The position numbers and the translations under genes are program-made. A DNA stretch of 64,000 nucleotides from Lachnospiraceae bacterium (GTDB taxonomy: Bacteria; Bacillota; Clostridia; Lachnospirales; Lachnospiraceae): the NCBI GenBank assembly GCA_015056915.1, contig SVFK01000003.1:62001-126000 (forward strand), given 5' to 3'. Positions 18,257-27,196 of this stretch are shown one piece after another. Within the stretch, counting starts at the first letter, position 1; every line of letters begins with the position of its first letter. The notes beneath the pieces are model-generated. The model did not search any database. It was not told where the DNA came from and was given only the letters and a program-made list of their open reading frames with translations.

Positions 18257-18765
18257 TGAGATATCATAATATAACAAAAGATGATATGTTGAATGGGGAT
18301 GGTCTGCGAGTAGTACTCTGGTTGGCAGGCTGTAATCATTGCTGCAAGGGCTGCCAAAATCCTGTCACATGGGATCCGGACGGTGGACTTCCTTTTGACG
18401 ATGCAGCAAAACAGGAAATATTTGAACAATTAGATAAAAGCTATATCGCAGGAATCACCTTTTCGGGCGGGGACCCGCTTCATCCGGCCAATCGTCTGGA
18501 CGTGCGGAATTTCATGGCAGAGATTAAGGAAAAATATCCCAGTAAAACCATATGGTTATATACCGGGGATAGTTGGGAGCATATTAAGCATTATCCTATG
18601 ATGCAGTATGTGGATGTGGTTGTTGATGGTGAATTCGTGTTGGAGGAGAGAGATGTGAAGCTCTTGTGGAAGGGCAGCAAGAATCAGAGGGTTATTGATG
18701 TAAAAAGGACTCTGGAACAGCATGATCCCACGATACCTGTGCTTCATTGCTCCGATTATGAATAG
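18256..18765 (+). CDS. nrdG: Anaerobic ribonucleotide reductase activase
   Basis: A 169-residue radical-SAM enzyme that installs the glycyl radical on NrdD. The [4Fe-4S] ligands are in GCNHCCKGCQNP near residue 26 (CxxxCxxC), and FSGGDPL near 75 is the SAM-binding GGE-like motif. Size is normal for NrdG. The start codon overlaps the nrdD stop (TAATG), so coupled translation in the nrdDG operon is expected. Confidence 0.96.
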   Translation: MRYHNITKDDMLNGDGLRVVLWLAGCNHCCKGCQNPVTWDPDGGLPFDDAAKQEIFEQLDKSYIAGITFSGGDPLHPANRLDVRNFMAEIKEKYPSKTIWLYTGDSWEHIKHYPMMQYVDVVVDGEFVLEERDVKLLWKGSKNQRVIDVKRTLEQHDPTIPVLHCSDYE

Positions 18766-18816
18766 TTGCATGTAGCATAGTTACATAAAATCTGTTAATA
18801 GAAGAGGTCTGACTAT

Positions 18817-19329
18817 ATGAAAAGAATTGCACAATTTATGAAGGTGAGCCCTGACAATTTTTTGCAGGCAATGAAGGATGATTTTCCCCAGTATACGGAT
18901 GCTGATATTATGGATATGTATGAGTCTCTGGAATTGCCAAAGCGTGCTACTAAGGGAAGTGCAGGTTATGATTTTTTTGCACCCTTTGCCTTTTCCCTGC
19001 CCCCCGGGACTACAATTAAGATTCCCACCGGAATCAGAGCCAAAATGGAAGAAGACTGGGTATTAAAGCTGTATCCCAGAAGTGGTCTTGGTTTTAAGTT
19101 TCGCTTACAGATGAATAATACAGTGGGTATTATTGACAGTGACTATTTCTATTCTGACAATGAAGGTCATATTTTTGTGAAGCTTACCAATGATTCCAAT
19201 GAAGGTAAAACGGTGGATGTAACAGCCGGTACAGGAATTGTACAGGGTATCTTCCTTGAGTATGGTATTACTGTGGATGATGCTGCTGAAGGTGTTCGTA
19301 ACGGTGGCTTCGGAAGCACCACAAAATAG
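18817..19329 (+). CDS. dut: dUTPase
   Basis: A 170-residue trimeric-type dUTP pyrophosphatase, which keeps uracil out of DNA and supplies dUMP. Motifs run in order: GSAGYDFFAP (1), YPRSGLG (2), NTVGIIDSDYFY (3) and the C-terminal GGFGSTTK (5). About 45 N-terminal residues precede motif 1, an extension seen in some clostridial homologues. It lies 51 bases after nrdG with no terminator, so it is likely part of the NrdR-controlled transcript and joins dNTP synthesis with dUTP removal. Confidence 0.93.
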   Translation: MKRIAQFMKVSPDNFLQAMKDDFPQYTDADIMDMYESLELPKRATKGSAGYDFFAPFAFSLPPGTTIKIPTGIRAKMEEDWVLKLYPRSGLGFKFRLQMNNTVGIIDSDYFYSDNEGHIFVKLTNDSNEGKTVDVTAGTGIVQGIFLEYGITVDDAAEGVRNGGFGSTTK

Positions 19330-19366
19330 AATGTTACATAGCATTTAAGCAATGCTTTATAAGTAT

Positions 19367-19396
19367 GTATAGGAAGCTCTCTTTTCGGGGACATTA
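19367..19396 (+). promoter_or_regulatory. Forespore (sigma-F/sigma-G-like) promoter of the spoVAF-type gene
   Basis: GTATA at 19367-19371, 15 bases, then GGGGACATTA at 19387-19396. This fits the Bacillus sigma-F pattern (GYATA, then GGnnAnAnTA). The gene behind it is a spore germination-type protein made in the forespore in Bacillus. Confidence 0.5.
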
Positions 19397-19433
19397 AGTA
19401 TTACACTTAAATGACCGGAAGGGGAGTTTTGTT

Positions 19434-20876
19434 TTGGAAGAAAAAAAGAATGTTATCTTTGAATCTCTTTATCAAAATATAAATCACATGAATACCTTGC
19501 TGGATGTGCAGCACAATTTTGACATTATTTATCGAGTTATCAATTTCGGCGGCACAGAAGCTTGCATGTATCTGATAGACGGCTTCTGCAAGGACGATAT
19601 TGTACAAAAGCTGTTACAGTATTTTATGGATATGACACCGGATGAGATGCCTGCGGATGCCCATGCTTTATCCAAACATGATATTCCCTATGTAGAGGTA
19701 GATATTAATAATAAATGGGATGCAATTACCCATGCTTTATTATCGGGGGTATTTGTACTGTTTGTAGAAGGGTATACACAGGCCCTTTTAATTGATGCAC
19801 GAACATATCCTGCCAGAAGTGTGGCTGAGCCGGAGAAGGATAAGGTACTCCGTGGCTCTAAGGATGGTTTTGTGGAAACCATTGTATTCAATACTGCGCT
19901 GATTAGGCGTAGAATCCGCAGTACTGATTTGCATATGGAGATCATGAATGCAGGAAAGAGTTCGAGGACAGATGTGGTCCTTTGTTATATGAAGGAGAGA
20001 GTAGATACTAACTATCTGGAGCAGGTAAAGCGAAAAATTCAAAATATTAATGTAGATGCACTTACCATGAATCAGGAAAGTCTGGCAGAATGTCTTTATC
20101 AGAGGAAGTGGTATAATCCTTTTCCCAAATTCAAGTATACGGAAAGACCGGATACGGCAGCTGCACAGGTGTTGGAGGGCAATATAGTAATATTGGTAGA
20201 TAATTCTCCGTCGGCAATGATAACACCAACCACTATTTTTGATGTGGTGGAGGAGGCGGATGATTACTATTTTCCACCTATTACCGGCACATATCTGCGT
20301 ATTACCCGCTTCCTGATTGCGCTGATGACTTATCTGGTAACGCCCACATTTTTATTGTTGGTGAATCGACCGGAGTGGGTGCCTGAGAGTTTTTCCTTTA
20401 TTTTGTTGAAGGAATCCCCTAATATTCCACTTTTTTTACAATTTTTATTGCTGGAGCTGGCAATAGATGGCTTGCGGCTTGCGGCAGTCAATACGCCGAA
20501 TATGTTAAGCACTCCCTTAAGTGTTCTGGCGGCACTGGTTTTGGGTGAATTCTCTGTTAATAGCGGCTGGTTTTCCAGTGAGGTTATGCTATATATGGCA
20601 TTTGTGGCCATTGCAAATTATACACAGGCCAATTACGAGTTGGGCTATGCCTTGAAATTCCTGCGTATATTGAATCTGTTTCTGACACAGCTATTTGGTC
20701 TGGGTGGATATGTCAGCGGTATTGTCATTGCCATATTAGCCGTTGTTTGCAACAAAACAGTATCTAATACCAGTTATATTTATCCCTTATTTCCCTTTGA
20801 TAGGGATAAGTTGAAAAACAGACTGGTCAGAAGACGATTGCCGGGAGCAATGAATAAGAAGGAAGCAAAACAGTAA
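19434..20876 (+). CDS. spoVAF: GerA-family spore protein, SpoVAF type
   Basis: A 480-residue membrane protein of the GerA/SpoVAF group. The N-terminus (NFDIIYRVINFGGTEACMYL and CKDDIVQKLLQYFM) is characteristic of SpoVAF, and VILVDNSPSAMITPTTIFD near residue 255 and YLRITRFLIALMTYLVTP near 285 are GerA-family signatures. Four or five membrane helices follow in the C-terminal half. SpoVAF is associated with dipicolinic acid movement and germination. Start is TTG at 19434 after GGAAGGGGAG. The other spoVA genes are not nearby, so here the gene is solitary. Confidence 0.88.
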   Translation: MEEKKNVIFESLYQNINHMNTLLDVQHNFDIIYRVINFGGTEACMYLIDGFCKDDIVQKLLQYFMDMTPDEMPADAHALSKHDIPYVEVDINNKWDAITHALLSGVFVLFVEGYTQALLIDARTYPARSVAEPEKDKVLRGSKDGFVETIVFNTALIRRRIRSTDLHMEIMNAGKSSRTDVVLCYMKERVDTNYLEQVKRKIQNINVDALTMNQESLAECLYQRKWYNPFPKFKYTERPDTAAAQVLEGNIVILVDNSPSAMITPTTIFDVVEEADDYYFPPITGTYLRITRFLIALMTYLVTPTFLLLVNRPEWVPESFSFILLKESPNIPLFLQFLLLELAIDGLRLAAVNTPNMLSTPLSVLAALVLGEFSVNSGWFSSEVMLYMAFVAIANYTQANYELGYALKFLRILNLFLTQLFGLGGYVSGIVIAILAVVCNKTVSNTSYIYPLFPFDRDKLKNRLVRRRLPGAMNKKEAKQ

Positions 20877-20904
20877 AATATTTTGTATAAAATGAAATAT
20901 ATGA

Positions 20905-20933
20905 TTGAAAATGATACGCCTCGGTGCTATAAT
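20905..20933 (+). promoter_or_regulatory. Promoter of degV
   Basis: TTGAAA at 20905-20910, a 17-base spacer and TATAAT at 20928-20933. Confidence 0.8.
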
Positions 20934-20951
20934 GAATATTGTGATTGCAAC

Positions 20952-20972
20952 AAGTGGTTTTAAAAACCACTT
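20952..20972 (+). repeat. 21-bp palindrome in the degV leader
   Basis: AAGTGGTTTT and AAAACCACTT flank a single A. The element lies about 12 bases after the expected transcript start and 8 bases before the AAGGAGG ribosome binding site. It could be a repressor site or a 5' stabilising hairpin. Confidence 0.75.
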
Positions 20973-20995
20973 CATAATGACTAAGGAGGAAAATC

Positions 20996-21859
20996 ATGTT
21001 TAAAATTGTAACGGACAGCGCAGCTGATTTACCTATAGAATATTTAAAGGAACATGATATAAGCTGTATTAATCTCAGTTATATTGTGGATGGGGAAACC
21101 TACGGACATGGTAAGGAAATTCCCAGCAAGGAATATTATGATATGATGAGAAATGGTAAAATGCCTACCACCTCTCAGGTGAATCCGGAAGAGGCTAAAG
21201 AGCATTTTGCGGAATGTGTCAAAGAAAATAAAGAGATTTTATGTATTGCGTTTTCTTCGGGATTAAGCGGTACCTACAATAGTATGCGTATTGCAGCGGA
21301 AGAAATCATGGAAGAACAGCCTGACTGCAAGATTGTGGTAATTGATACACTGGCGGCATCTCTCGGAGAGGGATTATTGGTGCATAAGGCAGTGGTTATG
21401 CGTGATGCGGGAAAGAGCTTGGAAGAGGTGGCTGCATGGTTAAATGACAGACGGTTGAATATGGTACATGTATTTACCGTGGATGATTTGTTCCATTTGC
21501 ATCGCGGTGGACGCGTCAGCAAGGCAACTGCAGTTGTGGGAACCCTTGCAGGAATAAAACCTATTTTACATGTAGATGATGAAGGACATTTGATTAAAAT
21601 TGGTACAGCCAGAGGTCGCAAGAAATCTCTACAGGCACTTGTGAATTGTATGGAAGAAAAGACGAAAGATTACTCTGAGAAAAATGATGTTGTATTTATT
21701 TCTCATGGAGATGATTTGGAAGCGGCAGAGTATGTTCGTGATTTAATCAAAGAACGCTTAGGCATTGAGGAATTTATGATTAATTCTATCGGTCCTACCA
21801 TTGGTGCACATTCAGGTCCGGGAACTATAGCTTTATTCTTCCTCGGTGAGTCAAGATAA
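20996..21859 (+). CDS. DegV family fatty-acid-binding protein
   Basis: A 287-residue DegV protein (FakB-like fold). FKIVTDSAADLP at the N-terminus, TSQVNPEEAKEHF and FSSGLSGTYNSMRIAAEEI near residues 60-100, and a C-terminal PTIGAHSGPGTIALFF are family marks. Proteins of this fold bind a fatty acid and, in the FakAB system, present it to a kinase; the kinase gene is not in this window. Start ATG after AAGGAGG with its own strong promoter and a terminator behind, so it is monocistronic. Confidence 0.92.
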   Translation: MFKIVTDSAADLPIEYLKEHDISCINLSYIVDGETYGHGKEIPSKEYYDMMRNGKMPTTSQVNPEEAKEHFAECVKENKEILCIAFSSGLSGTYNSMRIAAEEIMEEQPDCKIVVIDTLAASLGEGLLVHKAVVMRDAGKSLEEVAAWLNDRRLNMVHVFTVDDLFHLHRGGRVSKATAVVGTLAGIKPILHVDDEGHLIKIGTARGRKKSLQALVNCMEEKTKDYSEKNDVVFISHGDDLEAAEYVRDLIKERLGIEEFMINSIGPTIGAHSGPGTIALFFLGESR

Positions 21860-21880
21860 AAACAATAAATATGATAGAAA

Positions 21881-21914
21881 GGGTGTTGGAAAATTCTCCG
21901 ACACCCTATTTTTG
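21881..21914 (+). terminator. Terminator after degV
   Basis: GGGTGTTGGA at 21881-21890 pairs with TCCGACACCC at 21897-21906 (one T-G), followed by TATTTTTG. A second small inverted repeat, GTGACAC/GTGTCAC (21914-21920 with 21928-21934), follows. Confidence 0.85.
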
Positions 21915-21936
21915 TGACACACTTTTAGTGTCACCT

Positions 21937-21945
21937 CATACTATA
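21937..21945 (+). promoter_or_regulatory. Mother-cell (sigma-E/sigma-K-like) -10 of cotJ
   Basis: CATACTATA at 21937-21945 matches the mother-cell -10 pattern (sigma-K CATAnnnTA, sigma-E CATAC). The -35 is not clear. It sits 38 bases before the cotJA start. Confidence 0.45.
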
Positions 21946-21982
21946 TTATTAACAATAGCAACTATATATGAAAGGAAATCAT

Positions 21983-22150
21983 ATGCAGAATTATTCATTT
22001 GACGAACATTTTGACAAATATCCGATTGCTATGGCGTATGTACCATGGCAGCATTTTGAAAAAATGTATGATGATTTAGATAAAGCATATAAAAACGGCA
22101 CGATTTTTCCGGAATTGAACAAACCTTTCACGGGAAGGAGATGTGTATAA
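21983..22150 (+). CDS. cotJA: Spore coat associated protein CotJA
   Basis: A 55-residue CotJA homologue with the family signature YPIAMAYVPWQHFEKMYDDL followed by an acidic helix and a PFTGRRC end. The ATG at 21968 lies inside the leader and its codons contain the AAAGGAA ribosome binding site, so the ATG at 21983 is the better start. The stop TAA overlaps the cotJB ATG by one base. Confidence 0.92.
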   Translation: MQNYSFDEHFDKYPIAMAYVPWQHFEKMYDDLDKAYKNGTIFPELNKPFTGRRCV

Positions 22151-22404
22151 TGAGTCAGAAAGAACAGATGCTGAATGATATCGGAACCCTTGACTTTGTG
22201 TTGGTGGAATTGACGTTATATCTGGACACACATCCTTTTGATCGCAATGCTATGGAGTATTTTAATCACTATAGCAGAATTAAGAACCAGATGGAGAAGG
22301 AATTTTCACAGAAATTCTTTCCTCTTACCAAGAATTTGGCAGAAAGTAATAAAGAATGGCGCTGGGGCATGGCACCCCTGCCTTGGGAAGGGGTGTGCAA
22401 TTAA
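22150..22404 (+). CDS. cotJB: Spore coat protein CotJB
   Basis: An 84-residue CotJB: LNDIGTLDFVLVELTLYLDTHPFD near the N-terminus and WGMAPLPWEG at the end are typical. An ATG at 22141 directly follows the GGAAGGAG site with no spacing. The ATG at 22150, overlapping the cotJA stop, has proper spacing and is chosen. The TAA overlaps the cotJC ATG by one base, so all three cotJ genes are translationally linked. Confidence 0.93.
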   Translation: MSQKEQMLNDIGTLDFVLVELTLYLDTHPFDRNAMEYFNHYSRIKNQMEKEFSQKFFPLTKNLAESNKEWRWGMAPLPWEGVCN

Positions 22405-23021
22405 TGTGGTGTTATGAGAAAAGATTACAGTTTCCTGTTAAAATTAAAGAGCCCAATGCGAAGCTTGCACAGGTGATTATCTCTCAGTTTGGCGGACCGG
22501 ACGGTGAATTGGCAGCGAGCATGCGTTATTTGTCACAGCGTTATTCTATGCCATACAGAGAGGTGGCAGGACTCTTGACGGACATCGGCACAGAAGAACT
22601 GGCTCACTTGGAAATGGTAGGCTCCATTGTTCATCAGTTGACACGAAATCTTTCCATGGAAGAGATTAAAGAATCCGGCTTTGACAAGTATTATGTGGAT
22701 CATACCGTCGGAGTATGGCCTCAGGCTGCAGGCGGTATTCCCTTTAATGCATGTGAATTCCAGGTAAAGGGTGATATTATTACCGATTTAGTAGAAGATA
22801 TGGCGGCAGAGCAGAAGGCCAGAACTACCTATGACAATATTCTTCGTCTGATAAAAGACCCTGATGTATGTGAGCCCATCAAATTCCTGCGTCAGCGCGA
22901 AATTGTGCATTTCCAGCGATTTGGTGAAGCTTTGCGAATTGCTCAGGATAAATTAAATGCTAAGAATTTCTATGCATTTAATCCGGGCTTTGATATGTGT
23001 GAGAGTTGTGAAGATTGTTAA
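22404..23021 (+). CDS. cotJC: Manganese-catalase-like spore coat protein CotJC
   Basis: A 205-residue non-haem manganese catalase-like protein. Metal-ligand regions are visible: PDGELAASMRYLSQRYSMPY near residue 33, DIGTEELAHLEMVGSIVHQL near 66 and REIVHFQRFGEAL near 165. By analogy with CotJC of other spore formers it is assembled into the inner coat and may break down hydrogen peroxide. The ATG at 22404 overlaps the cotJB stop and gives the usual MWCYEK start. It ends with the small Cys-rich tail CESCEDC. Confidence 0.94.
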   Translation: MWCYEKRLQFPVKIKEPNAKLAQVIISQFGGPDGELAASMRYLSQRYSMPYREVAGLLTDIGTEELAHLEMVGSIVHQLTRNLSMEEIKESGFDKYYVDHTVGVWPQAAGGIPFNACEFQVKGDIITDLVEDMAAEQKARTTYDNILRLIKDPDVCEPIKFLRQREIVHFQRFGEALRIAQDKLNAKNFYAFNPGFDMCESCEDC

Positions 23022-23035
23022 CAATAAGAAATCAG

Positions 23036-23068
23036 GAAAAGGTCAGATAATCTCATCTGACCTTTTTT
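23036..23068. terminator. Bidirectional terminator between cotJC and the MFS gene
   Basis: AAAAGGTCAGAT and ATCTGACCTTTTTT form a perfect hairpin with a six-base loop between two convergent genes. Confidence 0.9.
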
Positions 23069-23084
23069 ATGTTCCGAAAGATTG

Positions 23085-24275
23085 CTATAGTTGTTTTCTG
23101 TTTTTAATAACCAGTAAGCATATCACCATGCAAATCGGGAACACAAGAGCAGATAATATACCAATGTTCAAATTATCATGAAAGGCACCGGATATGAGTC
23201 CTACAAAGGTAGGACCACCGGAGCAACCAAGGTCGCCGGCAAGAGCAAGGAGTGCAAAAAGTAATGTGCCTCCACGCTTTAAAGAAGCTGCGGCAATACT
23301 GAAGGCACCGGGCCAAAGGATTCCCACAGAAAAACCACATAGCCCACAACCCAGAAGACTTAATGCCGGAGTAGGAGCAAGCGCTATTAACAGATAGGAG
23401 CCGATACACAGCAGTGTGCTTAACAGCATGGCTTTTTTTAAATTGATTTTATCACCGTATTTTCCGTAAATCAGACGGGAACTGCCCATGAGAACGGCAA
23501 AAAACATAGGTCCTGTCAAGTCGCCGATGGTCTTTGATACCTGCAAGCCTCTTTCTGCAAAGGTGGATGCCCATTGGCTCACTGCCTGTTCGCTTGCTCC
23601 GGCACAAATCATAATCATCAGCATCAGCCAGAAAATCGGTTTTTTCATAAGCTCAGGAAGGGTATAGCCCACTTCATCCTCGGATAGTAGGGAGTAAATG
23701 GGTGCATTCCAAAGCATAAAAATATTAAAAAGTGGTATCAATGCCCAGATAAGAGACATAATTTTCCAATGCTCAGTTCCTGCAAAGTGGAAGAACAGTG
23801 TTGAGAGTAATACCACAGCCACATGTCCCCAGCAGTAAAAGGAATGTAAAAGACTCATGGTCTTTTCTTTGTTGTCGGTGGGCAAGGCTTCTACAATGGG
23901 ACTGACAAGCACCTCCAACAGACCACCGCCTACAGCGTAGATAATTACGGAAATCAGTAAGCCCACAAAGGGTGAGGGCATAATATCAGGCAGAAAGGTC
24001 AGACAGATAAAGCCAACCACTGCAAATACATGCGCCAACAGAAAGGAGACCTTGTAACCGATTTTATCGATAAAGCCTGCGGATATAGAGTCAACAAGTA
24101 ATTGAATGGCAAAATTAAATGTAATCAGCATTGTAATATGGGAAAGTGATATCCCGTATGTATCGTGAAAGGTAAGAAAAAGTAACGGAATAAAGTTATT
24201 GACAATGGCCTGTACAATATAGCCGATAAAGCCGGCATAGAGTGTTCTTTTATAATTGGGTTGGGTAGTTGACAT
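23085..24275 (-). CDS. MFS transporter
   Basis: A 396-residue major facilitator with about 12 membrane helices. The first half has the loop-2/3 region DSISAGFIDKIGYKVSFLLAH, and the second half has SSRLIYGKYGDKINLKKAML, the two equivalent loops of the MFS repeats. The start at 24275 has AGAAGGGA correctly placed on the - strand. It is one of only two - strand genes here, divergent from the AGCS symporter. Sugar and general drug MFS groups are both possible; the substrate is unknown. Confidence 0.85.
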   Translation of the reverse strand: MSTTQPNYKRTLYAGFIGYIVQAIVNNFIPLLFLTFHDTYGISLSHITMLITFNFAIQLLVDSISAGFIDKIGYKVSFLLAHVFAVVGFICLTFLPDIMPSPFVGLLISVIIYAVGGGLLEVLVSPIVEALPTDNKEKTMSLLHSFYCWGHVAVVLLSTLFFHFAGTEHWKIMSLIWALIPLFNIFMLWNAPIYSLLSEDEVGYTLPELMKKPIFWLMLMIMICAGASEQAVSQWASTFAERGLQVSKTIGDLTGPMFFAVLMGSSRLIYGKYGDKINLKKAMLLSTLLCIGSYLLIALAPTPALSLLGCGLCGFSVGILWPGAFSIAAASLKRGGTLLFALLALAGDLGCSGGPTFVGLISGAFHDNLNIGILSALVFPICMVICLLVIKNRKQL

Positions 24276-24358
24276 ATGAAAAATCCCTTCTGTAAAAAAT
24301 GTAAGAAAACATCAAATAACAGCATATCATAATTTTGTGACAAATGTATAGTACTGAT

Positions 24359-24387
24359 TTGACTGTGAGCAAGAAAATTCTAAGAAT
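24359..24387 (+). promoter_or_regulatory. Possible promoter of the AGCS symporter
   Basis: TTGACT at 24359-24364, a 17-base spacer and AAGAAT at 24382-24387. The -10 is weak. Confidence 0.4.
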
Positions 24388-24459
24388 ACAAGGGGTATCA
24401 GACATAAAATGCCGCCCGTGCTGATATATTTAGTTGAAAGCGTAGGAGGTTTTCTTGCT

Positions 24460-25884
24460 TTGGACAAAATCGTTTCTTTGATACATAAGGCAAATGAACT
24501 GGTGTGGGGTCCCGGAATGCTTGTTTTTCTTCTGGGAACAGGGGTATATCTCATGGTGCGACTGCATTTTCTGCCCTTAAAAAATCTGAAATATGCATTG
24601 TTGTGTACCATTGGACAAGAACATCGTATGGATGCACAAAAGAAAGGGAAGAAGGGAGAGAATCAGGGAGAACAACAGGAGGGGATGGTAGACAAGAAAG
24701 GAGTATCCTCCTTTTCTTCCTTAACTACAGAACTGGCGGCTACTATCGGCACGGGTAATATCGTGGGAGTGGCTACGGCAATGGTGTTGGGCGGACCGGG
24801 TGCGCTATTTTGGATGCTGGTATCCAGCTTTATCGGCATGGCCACCAAGCTGACAGAAAGCATGCTTGCCGTCAAATATCGCAGTATAAATGAGCGTGGG
24901 GAGCCGGTGGGTGGACCTATGTATACCCTGCGGAATGCATTTCCAAGCAAACGACTTGGAAGGCTGTTGGGGACACTTTTTGCAGTTTTTGCTATAATGG
25001 CATCCTTTGGAATGGGGAATATGACACAGTCTAATTCTATCGCGGAGGCACTTTATGTGTCCTTTGGAGTACCTCATGCCAAGACAGGTCTTGTTGTAAC
25101 GATTATTACTATTTTGGTGGTACTGGGAGGTATCAAGAGCATTGCGAAGGTTACTCAGGTGGTGGTGCCCTTTATGGGAATATTTTATTTGTTGGGAACT
25201 CTGCTTGTTATTATCACTCATATAGAAAATGTTCCTCGTGGTATTGCTCAAATTGTAGCAATGGCCTTTTGCCCGGAGGCGGTAGCCGGTGGATTGATGG
25301 GAAATATTGCGGTTTCTGCAAAGGATGCTCTGCGCTGGGGCGTGTCCAGAGGGGTGTTTTCCAATGAAGCAGGCTTGGGAGCTGCCGGAATCAGTGCCGC
25401 CGCGGCAGATACAAAGGATTATGTAAAACAGGGCTATATCAGTATGACGGGAGTATTTATTGATACGATTGTGATATGCTCCATAACCGGACTTGCGCTT
25501 GCTGCATCAGGAGTGCTGGGAAGTGTTGATGTCAATGGTGAATTGATTATGGGAACGGCACTGACCATTGCTGCATTCCGCTCTACCTTTGGGGAATGGG
25601 GGGCTGTTTTCTTAAGTATCTGCATTACGCTGTTTGCCTTTGCCACAATAGTAGGTTGGGCATATCAGGGAGAAAAGGCATTTGAATTCCTTGCCAAGAA
25701 AACAAAATATTGCATTTATTATCGTTTTTGTTATGCCTTGGTGGCATTTCTGGGTGCTATATGTTCTCTGGAGGTGGTGTGGGAATTCTCGGATGTATGT
25801 AATGCGCTGATGGTAGTACCGAATCTGATATGTGTATTGATGTTATCAGGTGAGGCTTGTAGAGAAATTAAAAGCTACAGATAG
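24460..25884 (+). CDS. AGCS family alanine/glycine:sodium symporter
   Basis: A 474-residue sodium symporter with about 11 helices. VWGPGMLVFLLGTGVYL near the N-terminus, ELAATIGTGNIVGVATAM near residue 90, GGPGALFWMLVSSFIGMATK near 110 and RGVFSNEAGLGAAGISAAA near 300 are classic AGCS motifs. A Lys/Gln/Gly-rich linker (about residues 63-85) before the second motif is longer than usual. Start: an ATG at 24409 lacks a spaced ribosome binding site, while AGGAGG at 24444-24449 stands 10 bases before TTG 24460, so the TTG start is preferred. It imports alanine, glycine or a related small amino acid. Confidence 0.92.
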   Translation: MDKIVSLIHKANELVWGPGMLVFLLGTGVYLMVRLHFLPLKNLKYALLCTIGQEHRMDAQKKGKKGENQGEQQEGMVDKKGVSSFSSLTTELAATIGTGNIVGVATAMVLGGPGALFWMLVSSFIGMATKLTESMLAVKYRSINERGEPVGGPMYTLRNAFPSKRLGRLLGTLFAVFAIMASFGMGNMTQSNSIAEALYVSFGVPHAKTGLVVTIITILVVLGGIKSIAKVTQVVVPFMGIFYLLGTLLVIITHIENVPRGIAQIVAMAFCPEAVAGGLMGNIAVSAKDALRWGVSRGVFSNEAGLGAAGISAAAADTKDYVKQGYISMTGVFIDTIVICSITGLALAASGVLGSVDVNGELIMGTALTIAAFRSTFGEWGAVFLSICITLFAFATIVGWAYQGEKAFEFLAKKTKYCIYYRFCYALVAFLGAICSLEVVWEFSDVCNALMVVPNLICVLMLSGEACREIKSYR

Positions 25885-25906
25885 TTAAATTAGGACATTT
25901 TGGGAG

Positions 25907-25935
25907 TTGAGCAATAAAACAAGTCATGATATGAT
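25907..25935 (+). promoter_or_regulatory. Promoter of pepT
   Basis: TTGAGC at 25907-25912, a 17-base spacer and TATGAT at 25930-25935, 20 bases before the pepT start. Confidence 0.65.
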
Positions 25936-25954
25936 AGAAAACGGAGGCGATATC

Positions 25955-27187
25955 ATGACAAAGACGATTGAAAATTTTTTGAGATATGTAAAGGTAGATA
26001 CTCAGTCCAGTGAAGAATCGACTACAACACCCAGTACCATGAAGCAGCATAATCTTGCTGAGATGCTGGTGAAGGAATTGGAGGCAATTGGCGCAATAGA
26101 GATTACCTATGATAAGGAACACTGTTATGTGTATGCAACAATTCCTGCAACTGCAGGCTATGAGGAGGGCCCTGTACTTGGCTTTATTGCCCATATGGAC
26201 ACATCCCCGGCAGTAACGGATACCAATGTGCAGCCACGCATTGTTGAAGCGTATGACGGTGGCGATATTGTATTGAATGTAAAGGAAAAGATTATAATGC
26301 GTGTTGCAGATTTTCCGGAGCTTGCAAAATATAAAGGTCAGGATCTGATAGTGACGGACGGCACTACGCTTTTGGGAGCAGATGATAAAGCCGGCATTGC
26401 GGAAATCATGGCAATGGCAGAGTATCTTCTTACCAACCCTGATAGTAAGCATGGTAAAATCCGCATTGGCTTCACCCCGGATGAAGAGGTGGGATGCGGT
26501 GCAGATTATTTTGACGTAGCCTTGTTCGGAGCGGATTATGCCTATACGGTAGATGGCGGGGCGCTGGGTGAACTGGAATATGAAAATTTTAATGCGGCAG
26601 GTGCCAAGCTGCATGTATACGGTCGTAGTGTGCATCCCGGTTCTGCAAAGGGCAAGATGAAAAATGCTATTTTGATTGCGCAGGAATTTCAAAGCCTGCT
26701 GCCGGTATTTGAGAACCCTATGTATACTGAAAAGTACGAAGGCTTCTTCCATTTGGACAGCATTCAGGGTAATGTAGAAGAGGTGCTTGCGGATTATATT
26801 ATCCGTGATCATGACAAGGAACTGTTTGCTCAGAAAAAGGAAGTTTTTTTACAGACGGCAGAATTTTTGAATCAAAAATACGGTGAAGGAACTGTAGTGG
26901 TGGATATGGCAGATTCCTATTACAACATGCGTGAGGTACTGGAGCCTCATATGCATCTGGTGGACAATGCATCTGAAGCGATGCAGGAGCTTGGCATTGA
27001 GCCGATTATTTCTCCTATCCGTGGTGGTACGGACGGAGCAAGACTTTCCTTTATGGGGCTCCCCTGTCCGAATCTGTGTACCGGCGGCGAGAATTATCAT
27101 GGTAGATATGAATATGCCTGTGTACAGTCCATGGAGAAGGTAACAGAGCTGTTGATTAAGCTGACAGAGAAATATGCCGGACGATAA
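25955..27187 (+). CDS. pepT: Peptidase T (tripeptidase)
   Basis: A 410-residue M20 family zinc aminopeptidase that removes the N-terminal residue of tripeptides in the cytoplasm. The metal and catalytic residues are visible: His and Asp of [11 protein letters not shown] near residue 78, [15 protein letters not shown] near 142, the Glu pair of [14 protein letters not shown] near 173, and [13 protein letters not shown] near 226. The length is standard. The open frame extends upstream, but ACGGAGG at 25941-25947 fixes ATG 25955, and the promoter lies within the upstream extension. It is 9 bases before miaB. Confidence 0.95.
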   Translation: MTKTIENFLRYVKVDTQSSEESTTTPSTMKQHNLAEMLVKELEAIGAIEITYDKEHCYVYATIPATAGYEEGPVLGFIAHMDTSPAVTDTNVQPRIVEAYDGGDIVLNVKEKIIMRVADFPELAKYKGQDLIVTDGTTLLGADDKAGIAEIMAMAEYLLTNPDSKHGKIRIGFTPDEEVGCGADYFDVALFGADYAYTVDGGALGELEYENFNAAGAKLHVYGRSVHPGSAKGKMKNAILIAQEFQSLLPVFENPMYTEKYEGFFHLDSIQGNVEEVLADYIIRDHDKELFAQKKEVFLQTAEFLNQKYGEGTVVVDMADSYYNMREVLEPHMHLVDNASEAMQELGIEPIISPIRGGTDGARLSFMGLPCPNLCTGGENYHGRYEYACVQSMEKVTELLIKLTEKYAGR

Positions 27188-27196
27188 GGGGAAGCT

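Noticed and set aside
24409..24459. ATG at 24409 as start of the AGCS symporter.
   Set aside because: It has no spaced ribosome binding site, while AGGAGG at 24444 points to TTG 24460 and gives a typical AGCS N-terminus.
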